Source: Calycina herbarum
Lineage: Eukaryota > Ascomycota > Leotiomycetes > Helotiales > Pezizellaceae
Length of the DNA stretch: 60,300 nt
Reading direction: 5' to 3'
Assembly (NCBI GenBank): GCA_001414485.1
Contig: LLEY01000266.1
Coordinates: forward strand, 1 to 60,300
The notes below the pieces were generated by a model. The model had not been told where the DNA came from. It was given only the letters and a program-made list of their open reading frames with translations, and searched no databases. The number at the start of each line of letters is the position of its first letter. The first letter of the stretch is position 1. Positions 44,065 to 54,942 of this stretch are shown here, piece after piece. Position numbers and translations under genes: made by a program.

Positions 44065-46820
44065 TTAACCGAGAAGGACTAGAGCATGTTAGCTAACTCT
44101 CCTCAACGAACCAATACCAGCAGGTAAAGGGGACTTGACACTTACTTTCCCAGTCCCAATCCTTCATAACACCAACCCAATGCATCCTACCTCGAACTGT
44201 AAGTTCCGGATCCATATCCTCAGTAACCGGATCCAGTCTCTTATTGCTACCCGAAAATCCACTTGCACTATTGTTCCTCTGTTTCTTCGCCACAGCATTG
44301 TTGCTACCACCAGGCAAAGGATTATTAGAGCCCAGCATTCCCTCAAACGAAAATATATCATCCATCGCCATCTCTTCTTCAAATTTGCGCTTGCTACTCT
44401 CGGAATGTATCATTCCACCGTGGGTTGGGCGTCGTCGGTTCTCCTTTTCGGCTTTGGCAATTTCGTCGGCATCTCGTCGCTGCCAAACTTCTTGCATGAC
44501 TTCCCAGCAACGATCCACATTCCCTATCCACATTCTAGAGACCATGTTGTGCCATCGGTCTTCAACCCATTGCCGATCTTCATTGTCATAAGCTTCGCAT
44601 CCCGCAGCGAGGAGTGGATAGATCTGTACGATCACTAAACGACTGCTCAATGGCACTGTGGCGAGATAAACAAGAACTTTCTTCGCCAGTTGCGCAGAGG
44701 TAAGAGATGGGATTTCGGGTACAGCTTGGTGAAGGTAAAGAAGCGTTGCATAACGATAAGCTTCCGCAGTCTGAAGAGCATGTTGTATCTCACTCGTTGG
44801 ATCCTCGGGACGTTCGAAAGCAGATCCCGGAGGCGGAGACCACTGTTCGATTGACTCTTTCAGCTCAATAGCCTGACTGATGATTTGAATGGAATTGGTC
44901 TCTACCATACGGACTCTTCGACAAAGGTTGGCAACTCTACCAATGAGAGGGAAGAGAGTAGACGCACAGCCCATGAGTGGATCTACCTCGCTATTATTGG
45001 GAAACGAGTGCATGTTGAGAGGGGTATAATGATCGAGATCATTACTCTCATCATCTACTGAGGTAAGACGAGCGATCACGTCCATGTATATCCAGGTATT
45101 ACAGAGAAATCGAAGACGTGATAGGTCATCCCCAGTTAGATTCTTCTTCTGGTGGGAAATTAAGGCTTGATTGACCAATATTTTGGCTCCTCGTAGGTGC
45201 TCGATTCCAGTACTGATATGTTGATCCCAAGATTCAGAGAATGCTAGTACAAGCGTAGTTGCCAACGCAGTATCAGTTCGCATCTTTTCAATACCCGAAG
45301 CGAGTGAGCGAATGCTGCGTCTCATATGCTCCATACCATCAACTCGAAGAGCAGGTTTCTCTTTTGAAGTATGGAACGCTGTCATGGAAGCTATGGCATG
45401 GTATAGTGCAGGCGAATCTCTGGCTAGTGGCCATACCAGAGTCCTCCATGGGTTCTCATTAGGCCCATCTTTGACAGACAGAATACCGCATGTCTGCTTG
45501 TCAAACCGAAGCATCAACATTTCCGGGCTTCCTGCCTGAACTTCAGGCTGTCTGTAAATCTTATTGAACGGATCATCGCCTCTCATAAAGGCTGGAGACG
45601 AAGATCGCAAGAAAGATGGTGATGACGAACCAGATCCAAAATATATTGGACTCCCTGACATCCATCTTTCGGCATCCGACATTTGTGGCTCACGAATAAC
45701 CTCTTCCACATCGTCATCCATGATCCCATCGTTTGACATATCCATGGGTGGCAAGAAATGGGGCTCCATTGGAGACATTGTCAACGCTGGTGTTGATATA
45801 TTAGGAGGCGGTATTGATACCGAACCCGGCCTGGCATTGAGCTCTGATCCAGGCAACAAAAGATCAATCAGTCTTGGAGATTGACCAGAGAAGGATGCCC
45901 GGGGTGAGATATTCGGCGGAGCCAAATTTGTATCTTCAAACAAGCTACTCAGACTTTTTGTTATAGAATCTGCCTCGAATCGGGGTCTAGGCAATTCTCG
46001 CATGTATGGAGGTGTGCTCATATCAAAGAAAGGGGGATGGTCGAAGTGAAGGTCGGGTAGAGGGGATTGATTTGGTGGAGTCGGCGCCGCGGCGTGGAAG
46101 AATGAATCCTGCATGGAAACATCTGCTTCGGCCTCGGCGCCGGGTGTTGAAGAGACATCGGATTTTGGACTGGCAGTTGTGACTGGCATAGATGGTGTTT
46201 CTTGTGGTTTGCCCAAGTCAACAGAAGCTACAAAAAGTTAGTTTTAACAACCGCAACATTCCAATATCTGATGCTTACCCGTCTTAGTCTTGGGCAGGAC
46301 CACTTTATTCGCAAATGTAGTTTCCTCAAAAGGCCTCCATTTGAAATCCTTTTTGTATCCTCCGCATGGTACATTCCTCTTATGGCATTGCTGACATTCT
46401 GGCTTCGTTTCGTCGCATTTCAATCTTTTGGCTTTGCAGGTAACACACCCTACAGCAACGCCCCCCCAAATCAGCCTCTGCAAAGTCCGCTTATCAACCC
46501 CAAGATAAGAGATATAGGAATCATCAAGACATACCATTGCGACTCTTGGATTGTTTGGGTTTTATTACTCCTGTCTTCCGCTTGGGAGAGGTGGCAGATT
46601 TCGTGGGCGCTTTCCGTTTGGGAGGGGGTGGTGGTTCTGGGGCGGGCTTAATCACTGGTGAAGAGAGAAAGGCTGTCGGGGATGGAATTGTTATGGTTTC
46701 CATCGTGATAACTTCTTGTATGGGAGCATGGACGAGGCCAATGCTGGAGGAGGTTCCTGTTGCTGACAGACGCAAATGAAACTTTTGATGTGCTGTCGAC
46801 GTAACATTGAAATTATTCAA
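44065..46820 (-). CDS. Zn(II)2Cys6 transcription factor with fungal-specific regulatory domain (about 811-850 aa)
   Basis: Four exons: 46820-46535 (or from ATG 46703), 46449-46279, 46227-44146 and 44078-44065. The zinc cluster GCVTCKAKRLKCDETKPECQ, continuing QCHKRNVPC, has spacing C-x2-C-x6-C-x6-C-x2-C-x6-C. It is preceded by a basic Lys/Arg/Pro segment (KRKAPTKSATSPKRKTG). A Ser/Pro-rich stretch leads to a long helical domain of the fungal_trans_2 type (LVWPLARDSPALYHAIASMT, ESWDQHISTGIEHLRGAKIL). The last exon is only 14 nt (ILLG-stop) after an intron with a perfect GCTAAC branch and CTCTAG acceptor; ignoring it gives a different 14-residue tail. This is a nuclear DNA-binding regulator with unknown targets. 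Confidence 0.88.
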
Positions 46821-49800
46821 AGTTAAGAATGTTGAGGGGAAGCCTTCCGTCGCGGAGGAGGATTAGAGTGGCATTGGAAGGTGAACGTGATGATTGGCGG
46901 GAGCCCAGGCCCTGGGGCTGTCAATGACGGGCGAGACGGCAGCGGAAAGGTGGGGAAGGTGACGCTGATTAGCGATTAGGAGGCCTTGTATGGTGGACCA
47001 TGGATTGCTGTATGGTTTATTACCATAGGCATTGCCCCAGCTTGTGCCCACTGAAATAGAGATCTCCCCTCCAGTGTGTTCCCGTCGTGTGCAGGGGCCG
47101 ATTTGCTCTTCTGTTTCCGGACATTTGCAGGTCAATCTCGCACATCGTGAGCCTCAACGCCAGCATCTTCATCCTCACTGCTGCACTGTCTCTTAACTCG
47201 AATTTTCTCGCCCTCATTTCGCCCTCCACACCTTTTTCGAAGTTTGGTACTTATCGTCCTTGGTTGGCATTTGGTGTGTAGGCCGTTTGTCGGGGGCTGC
47301 TGCTGATCCTCGCATTGAGCACTGATTCGTGGGCATTTTGGCGGGGGAGAGATAACAACGACTTCGCATCTCGTGGAGGGAGGAGACAGCTCGGCGCAAT
47401 CGGCATGTCACAATGCTTTTCGTGGGCTGCCATCGTACCGGCAGGACGTCGTGTCCACGGTTGTGACATCTGCATTGTGTATATGAGAGGATGGAACTGG
47501 GCGTCAAGTGATGTCGTGCGTAAAGTGGCGAGTTCTAGATTGGGTTCGAAGAGAGATCGCAGAGGGGACAGGAAAGTGTACGAACAGATTCAAGCTAATG
47601 AAAACGGATACAGAAGTGTGACAAGCACAGAGTGGGTACACAAGATAATGAAGAGATGACTCCTATAGAGCCGCAGATCTCAATACACTTCTTCTTCCCA
47701 GCTGAGGAGATATGAAAGGATAAAAGAAAGAAAGGTGGCAAGATTCCCGGATAGTATCTCCACTCCAACACATTTAAATCACGTGTCTACTGTGCTACTC
47801 TCGTCTATCTGAGAGTTTTCATTTGTCCAAGTCTTTTAACTTTTAAGGAAGCTTAATATGATATAGAACCGCTCAATGATGGGGGGGGAGGGGGTCAAAA
47901 GAGCTCAAAATCAGTTAGAAAAGTGTTTATAAAAGACGGTGTATTTACTGACTTCAGCGCAGCGAGAATTACGTGCCACACCATTACTCGTATGGTATAA
48001 AAGGAGGATGAGACTGGATCGTTGCTCTGTGTACAGCCCCATTTTCCATTGTTCAAACCATTGCTAATATTGTCAGAGGGTATTCAGGAGAATCAAGAAA
48101 CCGAGTTTATTGTCCTGGATTATCTCGAACGGTTATTGTTGAGGAGACCGTTGAAAGGACAATGACCTGACGCAGACTTCAATTCCACCATCTCCGAATC
48201 TTTGCCTTCTATCTGGAGAATCTCAGCCCGCTTGATAACTGAGGAGGTTGGTCACGTGGAGAATGATCACTCTTGTGAGCCTGCTCACTTGAGCCCTGCA
48301 GTGAAAACTCTCTTGCTCTTCTCTCCTTTTCCATTGATGCCATACCAAACAAGTTCAACAAAATGTCATCACTTCAGCGAATTCTCAACCGCCCACAGAC
48401 CACCGTACAACGAACCCCACGCGTCATTAGGATACATCTGAACAGCGCATGCAACAGCAAAAAGAAAGGTAGCCCGTGGAGCCGACGGTTAAATGTAGAA
48501 CTTCTTTTATCGAAGCTGCTGGCAAGATGATGGATGGCCTTGCCGTCGCATCTCTTCCAGCCAGCTCCTCGTGGAGTCCGCAAAGCCACCTGCTGCACTA
48601 CAACGATTCCAATCCTATTGTGACCTTATCCGCTCCAAGAAGCACTTGCCTTCCTACTTTCTCTTCCTTGCGCACTTTCAAGGTTGATATCTGTTGACCC
48701 GTCGTATCATAATTCAACATGGAATCGCGGTCGACACTCGATCGCGTGACGCGCTTTTCCCAGCCTCTTCATATTTTGGTTCGGCACCGAGGCGGTGAGA
48801 AACTTCTCAATGTGATGGTTGTCCTTCATTGTGTTGATTTTCTTTCCCATAGCTAGCATGCGTGGACTCCGTGGTTGCGGGAAGGAAAAGGTGTCTGGGT
48901 CGCACCTTCCCCGCTTCATTTTGGTCTCGCTCTGGGCCCCGCCAGCTTTTCTTCTCCACCCACCTCACTACTCTACCTCATGATACCACCCTTTGAAGGC
49001 GCTTGTATGCAAGAGATCAAACTCGTGTTCTTGGGTCGCATCCGACAATCAGTCCGAGATAATATTGAAAAAGACCGCTGGGTCTCGATCTACCTTCGTC
49101 GACTTCACACTCGACCACATGTCTGCCGACGCTAAGAGGAGAAGCCAAAAGAGGGACAGTTGAAGCTGAACATTTTAGTATTTAATTAGTATCCTCATTC
49201 ACCTCTCTGATCTCATTTGAATAATGGGACGAACACAAGTTGAAGTGGTTTAGATACAATCTTTCCTGTTCAAATACCGCTTGCCAGTCCACTGGAACCT
49301 TGTCTTCTATTTCTCTTCCATAAGGGTTTCTTTCGATTTTACTTTCTAAAATCTCATCTTCTTCCTTTAAGTACCTATTTTGATCACGGCTTTACGTTTA
49401 CCCGCCTTTCTTATTACTTCAGCAACTCATTTTTATTGTTCTGCGTACTTCTACCACTATTCCAACTCGAGAAAGAATCAGGTCAGGAGTATTGGAACAG
49501 AAAATCTAGGATTTTGGGTGTTTGATTCTTCTCAGTCTCCTTGAACTATAGTTTGACCTTTTGCTATTCAACATCCAATACTTTGCCGAAAGGATTCGTA
49601 AGGTTAAGGGTATATGTGCGGAGCAATGTTCTAAACTATTACTATTTACCGAGATTATTTAAAGATTTTGAGTTTCTGGCCCTTCGCAGTATCCTCGCAT
49701 ACTAGTTTCGACTATTCTGGACTGTTTCATACAACCTTTCATAAAGTGCTGTGCCTTGCTGTCATAATACTTTTCAGTTTCCACAATTTCGTTAAGTTGA

Positions 49801-50598
49801 GCTGCACCCCGCACTTTCAATTTCCAAATAGGAATACTCGGTACCAGTTCCGATTTTCCTTTCAGCATGATCATCATGATTTTATTCCAGAGTAATCTTG
49901 TGCAACACGGGCGTGTAAGCATTTGCGAAATCGACTTCTGATTTGTCCAACTCGGCGAAATTACCTACGCCGCAAAGCCACTCTTGTATCACATACAAGC
50001 TTAGTAGATTAATTTTACAGAAACCGTTGTAGGCAGCAGGAATCCGGGGAAATTGTGGCTTATGCTAAGATCCGCTACCGGTAGATCGTCATTTTGTGTT
50101 GAAATCGGCCGGTAAGTGAGTTCAAACACTATTCGGGGATTAATGGAAGTAAAACTCTCTTTGTCTCCCTCATCGATTTTCTAAGGTGTCAAAAAAATCA
50201 GCTTGCAACATGCTCTTCAATCGAATCGCACAGGCTGAAAGAAAATCGTAAGAAAACAGCTCAATACGAGCCTCTTCTCAGCCTTCTAACTCTTGGCCTA
50301 CGAATGAGAACTAAAACGTTCATCAGATGTTCTGACGTCGTACAACTTGGCAAGCTTTGAAACATCAGCGCCAATCGCACGTGTGGCGCCTCCAAATTAT
50401 CAGTAGGAATGTAGGATTTCGGCAGACTCGGAAATTCATCCGCGGCTCAGTGCTGATGCTTATGTCGTAATAACGCGGTGCTGGAATTTGGGAAGGGATA
50501 TATGAATGAGGGGCGTCTTCTTTTGAAATGTTCATCAACTTGATAATTAACCTTCACTCAACTTCAAGTTTGCACTTCCACAAAAACCACAAATCATA
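46821..50598. other. gene-poor interval
   Basis: About 3.8 kb. It includes the regulator promoter and a TATA-like TATAAAAGGAGG at 47995-48006. A 55-codon ORF starts at 48363 (MSSLQRILNRPQTTVQRTPR), too short to call. A G-run (about 47880-47890) and scattered spurious ORFs complete it. No RNA gene or transposon was recognised. Confidence 0.4.
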
Positions 50599-51170
50599 AT
50601 GTACACCTTTCAAACAGTCTTTGGCGTCGTTGCCTTGCTCTCCATGAGGTAATTGTTAATTCGGAACCTCAAGTATTGACTTCAAAATACTAACACCTCA
50701 TCAGCCAATACACCACCGCCGTCACAATTCCTCCATTCGGTCACGGACCTGCAGTAGTTACTCCTCGCCCTTCTCCCTGCTACACATATACCGAAACCCT
50801 TCCCTACACAAAAACTGGTAAGTTCCGTTTTCATCCCATCCTTCTTCCATTTTCCGTCTCAAGTTTCCTTTGAACCCCTCGCCAAACCCTCCATCTCTTT
50901 TACCCAAACTAATAAGAAACAACAGAAGGTTGCCCATCTCTCGAAACCTGTCCTCCACATATCATGTGTATAGAGTTATTGACCACAACTCTCACTGTCC
51001 CCTGCGCAAACGATAAATGTCCCGTTACCCCTACCGCAACGGTCACGGCTTCTTCTTCTTGTGAAACTTGCCAAACGGGATGTGCAACCCAGTTGGATAC
51101 TGTTACTGTAACTTCTGAGAGGTGCAAAGCTACTACTACTTCTGCGGGTGATATTTATACTGCCTTGTGA
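50599..51170 (+). CDS. small secreted cysteine-rich protein (135 aa)
   Basis: Three exons (50599-50648, 50705-50817, 50926-51170) with consensus donors and acceptors join in frame. The first 17-18 residues are a signal peptide (MYTFQTVFGVVALLSMS). The mature part has ten cysteines among Thr/Pro-rich sequence: one in PSPCYTYTE, then pairs such as EGCPSLETCPPHIMC, CANDKC and SCETCQTGC. A Thr/Ser-rich tail (SERCKATTTSAGDIYTAL) contains no GPI-like hydrophobic end. Spacing does not match hydrophobins (no CC pairs) or CFEM. Small size, signal peptide and cysteines are typical of fungal effectors and wall-associated proteins. The function is unknown. Confidence 0.75.
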
Positions 51171-51595
51171 GGGAGTGAGGTGATGTAAGAGAGAAGAAGA
51201 CGGGGGTGGAAATCGAGGTGTTCGATGAATGTGGAACGAGATGGATGGGAGGGAGTTTCTTGTTTTGGTTTGAGTGGAGTTTTTGAAGGCTTTGGAAAAA
51301 AGGAACTTGGTTGTTTTCGGTGTTCGGGACGTTACCTGTTTTCAGCTTTCAACAGCTGGTTGTATTTCTACTTGTTAGAACATGTCAAAAAAGGAGTGAT
51401 CCTGGTTTTTTTCCTTCTCTTGGTTCTCAAATTTAGTACTTTACAAACTATAAATTATTTGATCTTGAGCACAATACATAGCAAATTGTCAAGCAAAATG
51501 ATGTCCCGTCGCCATTCGAGAATAATCTGCTTAGTGTAAGCCCACAAGAACATAAATAGAGGGGTTTTTGTTCTTCCACGACTTGAGGTGGAGCT
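51171..51595. other. intergenic region
   Basis: Probably the 3' UTR of the secreted protein gene. Nothing else seen. Confidence 0.4.
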
Positions 51596-51771
51596 TAGTG
51601 GACAGAAAAAGCGGCAATAAATACCTCTTGTTGATCCACAATTTGCTCTACTTGTATTCTAAATTATTCCAAGCTTGTAGGATAATCTCAATTAGGATTA
51701 CCCTAGAAAGTTAGGACAATAAGAGTCAGATAGATAATTACGAACCTTTCGCATTTATTGTCCATCGCGAG
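51596..51771. mobile_element. MITE copy 3
   Basis: Left end AGTGGACAGAAAAAGCGGCA, continuing ATAAATACCTC. The right end reads, as complement, CTCGCGATGGACAATAAATG. It is about 176 bp without ORF. The interior shares CTAAATTATTCCAA and CCTAGAAAGTTAGGACAATAA with the copies at 11.0, 30.7 and 55.8 kb. Confidence 0.8.
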
Positions 51772-52342
51772 CACGACTGAGAAGCGGAAAAACGACTCGG
51801 CGCAAGTTTCGGAAGTTGTGATAAAAATACGTCTTCCTACAAGGCTTGGGAACCGGAGACGAGGAAACGGCGATGGAACACCAAGTCAAAGAACTCCCTG
51901 GTAGAACAAATTTTACCAGCTGACTAAGATTTGTTATGGTTCTAACCATAGGGTGCAAAAGATCCCCCAAGACGGGGAAGTTTTTTGGATTACTTTGGTG
52001 GCTTACTGGGTAATTGTTGGCTTACCCGTAACTTTTTTGGCCCCCAATCTATTCATGGATTACTCGTTGTGTAATTCTCTGGCTTACTAGCAAATGATTT
52101 GGTCACGTGGATTTATGAAGATCACCCGGGGCCTTGGAGAAGGATCTCTTCTAAGACGACTACGGAGTTCACCACCGATCAGGTGATCGACGTGCTGCCT
52201 GAAGTGCCAAGCCCACCATCTGTAATCGCCCGTGCTTCTCCCCACAAAGAAGGCGACTTTTTGATTTTCGAAAACTTTTGAATCAATCACGCGCAAATCC
52301 TCACCATTAGAATCCCATCAATTCTACTGGAAGACTGTCATC
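51772..52342. promoter_or_regulatory. uL1 upstream region
   Basis: Between the MITE and the ribosomal protein start codon. A series of GGATTACT/GGCTTACT motifs recurs at 51986-52088 (for example TGGATTACTTT, TGGCTTACTGG, TGGCTTACCCG, TGGATTACTCG, TGGCTTACTAG). A CT-rich leader precedes the ATG. The direct link of these motifs to ribosomal-gene control is not shown. Confidence 0.4.
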
Positions 52343-53186
52343 ATGTCTAAAATCACAGTCGGTACGTTTATGCCATCTCCCCAGATGTAAGGGACGGATG
52401 CTAACATTTCTCGCGCCACAGCCGGAGTGCGTACCAACGTCCAGAGTCTCCTCGAGTACTCTCTCGAAACCAAGAAGAGAAACTTCCTCGAAACCGTCGA
52501 ACTCCAAATCGGCCTCAAGAATTATGATCCTCAACGTGACAAGCGTTTCTCTGGAACCATCCGTCTCCCAGTTGTCCCCCGCCCAGGAATGAGCATCTGG
52601 TAGGTTCACCACTCCAGCACACACAAGGCGAATAGGCACGGGAAGGATTGGACTGACGGGATATAATGATAGCATTCTCGGTGATCAACACGATATCGAT
52701 CGTGCCAAGCACGGTGGAATCGATGCCATGTCTTCTGACGATTTGAAGAAGCTCAACAAGAACAAGAAGTTGATCAAGAAGCTCGCACGCAAGTACGATG
52801 CTTTCGTCGCTTCCGACACCTTGATCAAGCAAATCCCACGTCTCTTGGGTCCTGGTCTTTCCAAGGGTAAGCTCAACCGTCTCTGCCTGATGCTCTGGTC
52901 CGCAAACTGATCGATCTTCACAGCTGGTAAATTCCCGACCCCAGTCTCCCACAACGAGGATTTGAGCGGCAAGATCAACGAGGTCAAGTCCACCATAAAG
53001 TTCCAATTGAAGAAGGTCTTGTGTATGGGTGTTGCTGTCGGAAACGTTGGCATGACTGAGGATCAATTGATCTCCAACATCATGTTGGCTATCAACTACC
53101 TCGTCTCCTTGTTGAAGAAGGGCTGGCAAAACGTTGGATCCTTGACTGTCAAGGCATCCATGTCTCCACCAAAGCGAATCTACTAG
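52343..53186 (+). CDS. RPL1: 60S ribosomal protein uL1 (L10a), 217 aa
   Basis: Four exons (52343-52361, 52422-52599, 52673-52866, 52924-53186) give exactly 217 residues, the usual length of eukaryotic uL1. Conserved blocks are all present: [95 protein letters not shown] and the C-terminal [20 protein letters not shown]. uL1 forms the mobile L1 stalk of the large subunit and guides release of deacylated tRNA. The first exon is only 19 nt (MSKITV plus one base), as is common in fungal ribosomal protein genes. Confidence 0.98.
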
Positions 53187-54942
53187 ATATGCATACTTCT
53201 GTTGAGCTGTTGAGCACTCTTTGCTGAGATGTTTGCAGAGAGAGGGAGAGATTTTTGCGAGAAGCTAGATAGGAATCCAATCAAGCAATTATCTACACGT
53301 TTGCATGATGCTTGAGAATGTAATCGAGTGACATAATGATTGGCTTGACTAGCTATGTACCAGTAAACGATGGGTCTAATTTTCATGGTCAAGTGCGGCC
53401 AGTTTTGGTATACCAGTGCCACATCAAGAAATACTACTTCTACGGCTTTTTGGACCCATTTCGAGGACAAGTTTCCAGAAAAGATTTTGTTTCTATAATC
53501 TAGTTTCGCGGCCACCTATCTTCAAGAGGCTGCTAGATTGCCTAGATACACCCCGCAGTCTCGACCAGCCTGAATTCTCCACGCTCATTCAAGAGGGGTT
53601 TGCACACCACTGAGCCATTCTTTGGTCACAGCAGAAAGCTCAACTGGAGGAGGTTCACGATCTTGCAGGTTCTTCATCGAATTTATTGGGCGCACCCAGG
53701 TCACATCGAAAGGCAAATCCCCATGAGATTCGCGACCTGGTCGCAAACTCCCACAGGTCTACGAGGTCGAGTCCACCATCCTCAACATCCCAGATTCAGC
53801 ACACAACCATCCCATCCACCCAAATCCAATCCCCAAAAGGCTTCCTTTCAAGCAGTTTGATATGTAGCGACCACCCCACAGTCAACGTCCGATGGAATCG
53901 GCGAAGTCGGCTGGTAGGAAAGAGCGTTCACCTTTCTTCGAGGGAGCCGGGAACGGAGGAAAACCCATTTTGTCTTGCGACAGAATAACCCTCAGCAGCC
54001 ACCGTAGTGGAGCACCCATTGTAATAAATGTTATAAGTATTAATTATAACCTCTACTGATGATGAAGAGGGAAGAAGGGAGTGGGAGGGGAAGAGAAGTA
54101 TTTAACCTCCAGGAACGGTGGTGAACGCTAGGCCAGATTAGTGCTAGCGTGAAGAATTCGCCGCAAGAAAAGTGGATTTGAGCAAACTGAAGAGCTTGAC
54201 ACGTGCTTGGTGTTTGTCAAACTCACGTGCTGAAATTCTCCAAAATCCAGGGCCTAACCCTAAGTTAAGAAATTCTACATGCTAGCGCGAACACTCATCA
54301 ATTTCAATCCTCTCACAGCACGCGATTTCCTCAGGTCCTTTGCGAACCGCTCTCAGCCTCCAGTTCTCCAAGGGCAAATCCCGCCACCGGGTTTAATGAC
54401 CATTTCAGTCGACCAAGTCCCAAACCAAAAAACCCACACAGAGCCTCATCAACTCTATACCAGAAGAAGCGGCTCATTGTCGTCGGATTAGGAGTTCGGA
54501 TTTGGTAACTCCTTAAAACAATGACCTTGGCGCTGAACAATTGTCTAGCCCTTTGAAAGCCATTGGTGGCAGCAATTTTCATAGAGTAACGGTAAGTGGA
54601 CGCCCTTGTCACGACGACTTTCTTCCGGGTCGTCATCGTACTTTCTCGACTCAAAACATTATCAATCGACAAACTACGGGGCAAAATAGTTCCCCAGACG
54701 GATTGATGGAAATCAATAAAAGGCAATGTTCCCTCTTTCCCCTCCAATCCACAATGCAGTAACGAGACCAAGGTTTTTATCACTCCACGATAAAGCGCTT
54801 AATATGAAGTTACATAAAGCAACGCATCTGTCCATCTCCAATATCCTCTTCTGCACTGCACTTTTCCAGTCGTTTACGCTCTTTTTTGGCTGATCTTTGC
54901 CTATTTTCACAACGTCACATTTTCAATATTGTATCAATCACC
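53187..54942. other. intergenic region
   Basis: About 1.75 kb between uL1 and the exporter gene. Only short, motif-free ORFs. A T/C-rich stretch before 54943 is the probable exporter leader. Confidence 0.45.

Noticed and set aside
44135..44638. Plus-strand ORF antisense to the regulator
   Set aside because: A shadow of the strongly supported Zn2Cys6 gene.
48363..48530. 55-codon ORF (MSSLQRILNRPQTTVQ)
   Set aside because: Basic, mitochondrial-presequence-like start and a possible donor at 48470, but no matching second exon; too weak to call.
49480..49760. Possible fifth MITE copy
   Set aside because: Contains GGAACAG and TTCTAAACTATT motifs but no TIR pair of the family.
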